From an uncultured Collinsella sp. (GTDB lineage Bacteria; Actinomycetota; Coriobacteriia; Coriobacteriales; Coriobacteriaceae), in contig CABUKS010000025.1 in assembly GCA_902492235.1 (NCBI GenBank), positions 1 through 38,336 on the forward strand: DNA of 38,336 nt. The letters are read 5' to 3'. Both the position numbers and the translations under genes were made by a program. Within the stretch, counting starts at the first letter, position 1; each line of letters begins with the position of its first letter. Positions 34,461 to 38,336 of this stretch are shown piece by piece. The notes beneath the pieces were generated by a model, which was not told the origin of the DNA, made no database searches, and saw only the letters and a list, made by a program, of their open reading frames with translations.

Positions 34461-36032
34461 ATGCGGTCGATTCTTCCCAAGGGGGAAAGCAGGAAGCGTC
34501 GCAGCATCGCGGTGCGCGCGATCGCCTGCGTTCTCGTCGCCCTGCTCGCGCTTCCCTTCGCGGGGTGCAGTGCGAGCCCGAACGCGACCGGTGGCACGGC
34601 AGGCTCTCAGGAATACACTGTGAGCGTCTCGCTCTCCGGCGGGTCAGGGCGCGCAAGCATCGCCTCACCCACCACAATTGTGAAGGATGGCGACACCTAC
34701 ACCGCGACCATCACCTGGTCGAGTTCGAACTACGACAAGATGACCGTCGACGGCGTGGACTACGCGCCCGTAAACGACGGCGGCAACTCCACGTTCGAGA
34801 TACCCGTCACGCTCGACGAGGACATCGCCGTGTCGGCCGAGACCGTCGCCATGTCGACGCCGCACACCATCGACTACACGCTCTACTTCGACTCATCCAC
34901 CATGAAGGAGAAATCGGGCGACGAAGCAAGCGGCGGCTCCCCTGCGGGAACGGCTTCAAGCGCCGCGGCCGACTTCCACAACGCCGATTTGGGCTGCGGC
35001 TGGAAGCCGACGGGGACGCTTCAGCTTGAATACGCCGAGCACTTCACTGTCGACGAGTTCGAAGGCGGCCTGCGGCTTATCTGCATTTCGAACGGGGAGC
35101 GCTTCCTCGTGGTGCCGCAAGATGCGAAGGTACCTGATGGGTTGAGCTCCGACATCGCGGTCATAAGGCGCCCCGCCGACAAGGTGTACCTCGTGTCGTC
35201 GGCGACGATGTGCCTGGTCGACGCGCTCGATGCGAACGACAATATCCTCATGTCGGGCACGAAGGCCGACGATTGCTCGGTCGCGGGCTTCAAAAGCGCG
35301 CTCGAAAGTGGGGCGATCACCTACGGCGGCAAGTACAGCGCGCCCGACTACGAGCAAATATCGGCCTCGGGCTGCACGCTCGCCATCGAGAACACCATGA
35401 TCAACCACACGCCCGATGTGAAGAAAAAGCTGCAGAAGCTCGGGCTCGTCGTGCTCACCGAACAGTCGTCGAGCGAGCCCGAAGCACTCGGGCGCGTCGA
35501 GTGGATTAAGCTTTTCGGCGTCCTATTCGACAAGGAAGACGAGGCCGCGCACCTGTTCAACGAGCAGAAGGCTCGCGTCGAGCAAACGTCGGGGCTCGCG
35601 TCGTCAGGTAAAACCGTGGCGTATTTCTACATTAACTCGAACGGGGCCGCCGTCACGCGGCGGGCGGGCGACTACGTGGCGCAGATGATCGAGCTTGCAG
35701 GCGGCAGCTACGCGCTCGATGACGCGCAGACGGCGTCGACGTCAGGTTCGTCAGTAACACTCGAAATGGAGCGCTTCTACGCGACGGCGAAGGATGCCGA
35801 CATCATCGTCTACAACGGCGCCATCGACAAATCGGTTGCCACCTTGAACGACTTTGTAGGCAAAAACGCGCTATTGTCGCAGTTCAAAGCCGTGAAGAAT
35901 GGCAACGTCTGGGTCACAAGCGCCGACATGTACCAGCAGATGACTTCTACCGCCGACATTATCGACGAGCTGCACGGGGCGTTCACCGGCGATGACGCGA
36001 GCGACTTCCATTATCTGAGGAAGCTTGGCTAG
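34461..36032 (+). CDS. lipoprotein with NEAT-like module plus BtuF/FecB-type binding domain
   Basis: The 523-aa protein has a lipoprotein signal (ALPFAGC, Cys36 after a basic N-terminus). Residues ~50-150 are an Ig-like module: YTVSVSLSGGSGRASIAS, TATITWSSSNYDKMTVDG, FEIPVTLDEDIAVSAETVAMSTPHTIDYTLYF. This pattern recurs with the preceding lipoprotein (strand order, SSNYDKM compared with GTGYGKL). Residues ~175-523 form a periplasmic-type substrate-binding domain: SAPDYEQISASGCTLAIENTM, GRVEWIKLFGVLF and KNGNVWVTSADMYQQMTSTADIIDEL. It starts 4 nt after the previous stop; the SD is weak. It is the likely substrate receptor for the permease and ATPase that follow; substrate probably a corrinoid, tetrapyrrole or metal complex. 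Confidence 0.82.
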   Translation: MRSILPKGESRKRRSIAVRAIACVLVALLALPFAGCSASPNATGGTAGSQEYTVSVSLSGGSGRASIASPTTIVKDGDTYTATITWSSSNYDKMTVDGVDYAPVNDGGNSTFEIPVTLDEDIAVSAETVAMSTPHTIDYTLYFDSSTMKEKSGDEASGGSPAGTASSAAADFHNADLGCGWKPTGTLQLEYAEHFTVDEFEGGLRLICISNGERFLVVPQDAKVPDGLSSDIAVIRRPADKVYLVSSATMCLVDALDANDNILMSGTKADDCSVAGFKSALESGAITYGGKYSAPDYEQISASGCTLAIENTMINHTPDVKKKLQKLGLVVLTEQSSSEPEALGRVEWIKLFGVLFDKEDEAAHLFNEQKARVEQTSGLASSGKTVAYFYINSNGAAVTRRAGDYVAQMIELAGGSYALDDAQTASTSGSSVTLEMERFYATAKDADIIVYNGAIDKSVATLNDFVGKNALLSQFKAVKNGNVWVTSADMYQQMTSTADIIDELHGAFTGDDASDFHYLRKLG

Positions 36033-36036
36033 CGTC

Positions 36037-37077
36037 ATGAGAAGCCGGCTTTCCATGACATACGACGAATCGGGGCGCGCCGCGCGGTGTCGCGTCGTGA
36101 CGGCGCTGCTCGCTGTTGCCCTCATCGTGCTCGTCGGGGCCAACCTGTGCATCGGAAGCGTGCTCGTGCCCGCAGACCACATCCCCGGCATCCTTTCGGG
36201 CGGCGCGGCCAATTCCATGGAAAGCCAAGTCATCTGGGAGATTCGCCTGCCGCGTGTGCTTTCAGCCGTGCTTCTCGGCGGGGCACTTTCGCTCTCCGGG
36301 TTCCTGCTGCAGACGTTTTTCAACAACCCCATCGCCGACCCGTTCATCTTGGGCGTCTCCTCGGGCGCAAAGTTCGTCGTCGCGCTTACGATGATCGTAC
36401 TTCTGGGCGCGAACCAGGCCATGTCCTCGCCGGCCATGGTGGTCGCAGCGTTTCTGGGCTCGCTTATCACCATCGGCTTCGTGCTCCTCATCGCACGGCG
36501 CATAAGTTCCATGGCCATGCTCATCGTGGCGGGCGTCATGGTGGGATACATCTGCTCGGCGGCGACGAACTTCCTCATCGCCTTCGCCGACGACCAGTCC
36601 ATCGTGAACCTGCACAACTGGTCTTTGGGTAGCTTCTCGGGTTCGAGCTGGGACGACGTCGCGGTCATCGCGGTCGTGGTGATCACCGTGAGCGCATGCG
36701 TATTCGCGATATCGAAGCCCCTTTCCGCCTTCCAGCTGGGAGAAGCCTACGCAAAAAGCGTCGGCGTGAACGTCGCACGCTTCCGCGTGGTGCTCGTCCT
36801 TCTAGCGAGCATGCTCTCCGCCTGCGTGACCGCGTTCGCTGGTCCGGTGTCGTTCGTAGGCATCGCGGTTCCGCATCTCGTTAAGTCGGCGCTGAAGTCG
36901 TCGAAGCCCATCCGCGTGATTCCTGCGTGCTTCTTGGGAGGCGCCATCTTCTGCGCGGGCTGCGATTTGATCGCGCGCACGCTGTTCTCCCCAGTCGAGC
37001 TTTCCATCAGCGCCGTCACCGCCATCTTCGGCGCGCCGGTGGTTATCGCACTCATGTTGAAGAAGCGGGTGAGGTAG
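36037..37077 (+). CDS. FecCD/BtuC-family ABC importer permease
   Basis: The 346-aa integral membrane protein belongs to the vitamin B12/siderophore/heme permease family. It shows WEIRLPRVLSAVLLGGALSLSGFLLQTFFNNPIADPFILGVSSGA, the most conserved block of the family, then about ten hydrophobic helices. The ATPase-coupling loop GEAYAKSVGVNVARFRVVLVLLAS and FVGIAVPHLVK also match. Gene start is uncertain: ATG at 36037 (chosen), TTG at 36025 overlapping the previous stop, or ATG at 36055; the first gives a normal N-terminus. The next ATG follows its stop with no spacer. Substrate is not determined by sequence. Confidence 0.9.
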   Translation: MRSRLSMTYDESGRAARCRVVTALLAVALIVLVGANLCIGSVLVPADHIPGILSGGAANSMESQVIWEIRLPRVLSAVLLGGALSLSGFLLQTFFNNPIADPFILGVSSGAKFVVALTMIVLLGANQAMSSPAMVVAAFLGSLITIGFVLLIARRISSMAMLIVAGVMVGYICSAATNFLIAFADDQSIVNLHNWSLGSFSGSSWDDVAVIAVVVITVSACVFAISKPLSAFQLGEAYAKSVGVNVARFRVVLVLLASMLSACVTAFAGPVSFVGIAVPHLVKSALKSSKPIRVIPACFLGGAIFCAGCDLIARTLFSPVELSISAVTAIFGAPVVIALMLKKRVR

Positions 37078-38265
37078 ATGGGGAAATTCGTGCCGCAGCC
37101 CAAAACACTCGGAGGGGAGTCGAACCTCGAAACCCCGGTCGAAACGCAGGCTGACGGAGCGCCGCTTTTCCGCATAAGCGACCTGTCGGCGGGCTACGAC
37201 AAGAAGGTCGTAGTCGAAGGCGTCGATCTGGAGGTTCGCGCGGGCGACGTCGTGGCGCTCATCGGGCCGAACGGCTCGGGCAAGTCGACCATCTTGAAAA
37301 CCATCACACGCCATCTGGCACCGCTTGCCGGCGCGGTCGAGCTCGACGGGCGGGAGATTTCCCGATGGAAGACGGCGGAGTTCGCAAGGAACCTTGCCGT
37401 TATGCTGACAGATCGCCCCCGGACCGAGCTCCTCACCTGCCACGATATCGTAGAGGCGGGAAGGCATCCCTACACCGGGCGAATGGGCACACTCTCGCCC
37501 GACGACCATAGTCGGGTCGATGAGGCCATGAAAACCGCACATGTGGAAGAGCTCGCCGAGCGCGACTTCATGCAGATAAGCGACGGGCAACGCCAGCGCG
37601 TCATGCTCGCACGCGCCATCGCGCAGGATCCGCGTGTGCTCGTGCTCGACGAGCCCACGTCGTATCTCGATATCCGCTACCAGATCGACCTGCTGCGAAT
37701 ACTTCGCCACCTTGCGAAATCGCGGAATGTGGCTGTCATCATGTCCATCCACGAACTCGAGCTCGCGCAGAAAAGCGCCGACAAGGTGATTTGCGTGAAG
37801 GACGGCCGGGTCTTCCGCGCCGGCGCACCCGAGGACATATTCACGCGCGAGACGATTGGCGAGCTCTACGGCCTTCAACATGGCACCTTCAACGAGCGCT
37901 TCGGCAGCGTGGAAATTGGGCGCCCACACGGCGATGCGCACACGTTCGTCATCGCCGGCGCAGGTACGGGGTCGGCTTTGTTTCGCCAGCTCATCCGGCA
38001 GGGCAAGGCGTTCTACGCGGGCGTTCTGCACGAAGGGGACATCGACTGCGAGCTCGCGCGCGACCTGGCGACGGAATGCGTGGCCGAGCGCGCCTTCGAG
38101 CCGATCGGGGATAAAACCATAGCCCGCGCCAAAGAGCTCCTCGTCCACTGCGCGCGTCTTATCGTGTGCCCCACCGCCTTCGGCACCATAAACGCCCGCA
38201 ACGCAGAGCTCGTCGAGTTCGCATACTCGCATGGAATCGAGGTCATGCGAGTATGCGAAGGCTAA
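37078..38265 (+). CDS. ABC importer ATPase with extra C-terminal Rossmann-like domain
   Basis: The 395-aa protein is the ATPase partner. An unusual 25-residue N-terminus precedes the core. Walker A is GPNGSGKST (~63-71), the signature is ISDGQRQRVMLARA (DGQ instead of GGQ), and Walker B is VLVLDEPTSYLDI. The core ends near residue 270. A further ~120 residues (~275-395) hold HTFVIAGAGTGSALFRQLIRQGKAF, AGVLHEGDIDCELARDLATECVAERAFEPIG and LIVCPTAFGTINARNAELVEFA, with a nucleotide-binding-like GxGxG turn. Typical BtuD is about 250 aa. I have seen such tails in some B12- or heme-type ATPases but not a tested function. It is the last complete gene in the window. Confidence 0.88.
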   Translation: MGKFVPQPKTLGGESNLETPVETQADGAPLFRISDLSAGYDKKVVVEGVDLEVRAGDVVALIGPNGSGKSTILKTITRHLAPLAGAVELDGREISRWKTAEFARNLAVMLTDRPRTELLTCHDIVEAGRHPYTGRMGTLSPDDHSRVDEAMKTAHVEELAERDFMQISDGQRQRVMLARAIAQDPRVLVLDEPTSYLDIRYQIDLLRILRHLAKSRNVAVIMSIHELELAQKSADKVICVKDGRVFRAGAPEDIFTRETIGELYGLQHGTFNERFGSVEIGRPHGDAHTFVIAGAGTGSALFRQLIRQGKAFYAGVLHEGDIDCELARDLATECVAERAFEPIGDKTIARAKELLVHCARLIVCPTAFGTINARNAELVEFAYSHGIEVMRVCEG

Positions 38266-38278
38266 TCGGAGGATTCCA

Positions 38279-38336
38279 ATGTGGAGTGGGTATGATGAAT
38301 TGGACACCAGGTTAAGAGCGAAAGGTGTTCAAGATG
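38279..38336 (+). CDS. start of an unidentified gene, cut by the window end
   Basis: An ATG at 38279 has GGAGGA 5 nt upstream (38268-38273) and stays open to the edge for 19 codons: MWSGYDELDTRLRAKGVQD. It lies 13 nt after the ATPase stop, so it probably belongs to the same transcript. Too little is present to name a family. Confidence 0.6.
   Translation, partial: MWSGYDELDTRLRAKGVQD

Noticed and set aside
36802..38307. 501-aa minus-strand frame opposite the ATPase
   Set aside because: Shadow frame; the plus strand shows Walker A, signature and Walker B motifs.

Overview
The window looks like a chromosomal segment of a high-G+C anaerobic actinobacterium, most likely a Coriobacteriia member close to Collinsella. 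This rests on gene content (Fe-S serine dehydratase, anaerobic cobalt-early B12 route, YkuD L,D-transpeptidase with a VanW-type stalk, Gram-positive MacAB/YknXYZ-type exporter), Gram-positive-style lipoproteins and base composition. No rRNA, tRNA, CRISPR array, integrase or transposase gene was seen.

Region 1 (1-7700, mostly minus strand) is housekeeping. gltX is followed by a terminator, then priA-def, then fmt-rsmB overlapping by ATGA. Intergenic spaces carry long perfect or near-perfect inverted repeats. Region 2 (7694-16332, plus strand) holds metK, a single-chain Fe-S L-serine dehydratase (preceded by a 122-bp palindrome), a membrane-anchored L,D-transpeptidase, and a three-gene exporter (HlyD-like adaptor, ABC ATPase, FtsX-type permease).

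Region 3 (16544-32392, minus strand) is a 16-gene, essentially gapless anaerobic cobalamin operon. In transcription order it reads cbiF, cbiD, a 77-aa unknown, cbiG, cbiH, cbiET, cbiA, cobT, cobU, cobS, a CobU-like/CobC fusion, cbiB, cobD, cbiP, cobO, cbiC, with cbiJ last. Nearly every junction overlaps by ATGA, GTGA or TGATG or abuts, and five genes use GTG starts. It covers corrin ring synthesis from cobalt-factor III/precorrin-4 level, amidation, adenosylation, aminopropanol attachment and nucleotide-loop assembly. No cbiL or uroporphyrinogen/sirohydrochlorin genes are in the window.

Region 4 (32524-38336, plus strand) runs divergently. A sigma70-like promoter and a cobalamin riboswitch precede a Tat-exported lipoprotein version of the cobaltochelatase CbiK, two lipoproteins (the second joins a NEAT-like module to a BtuF/FecB-type binding domain), a BtuC-type permease, and an ABC ATPase with an extra C-terminal Rossmann-like domain. 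A further gene begins at the window edge. I infer a B12-responsive surface module for a tetrapyrrole, corrinoid or cobalt complex, coupled to the biosynthetic operon. The combination of exported chelatase, NEAT-like lipoproteins and a fused ATPase is the most interesting system here.

Two 67-bp inverted-repeat elements (105-171 and 16346-16412) belong to one family. The second lies between the convergent ends of region 2 and the B12 operon.
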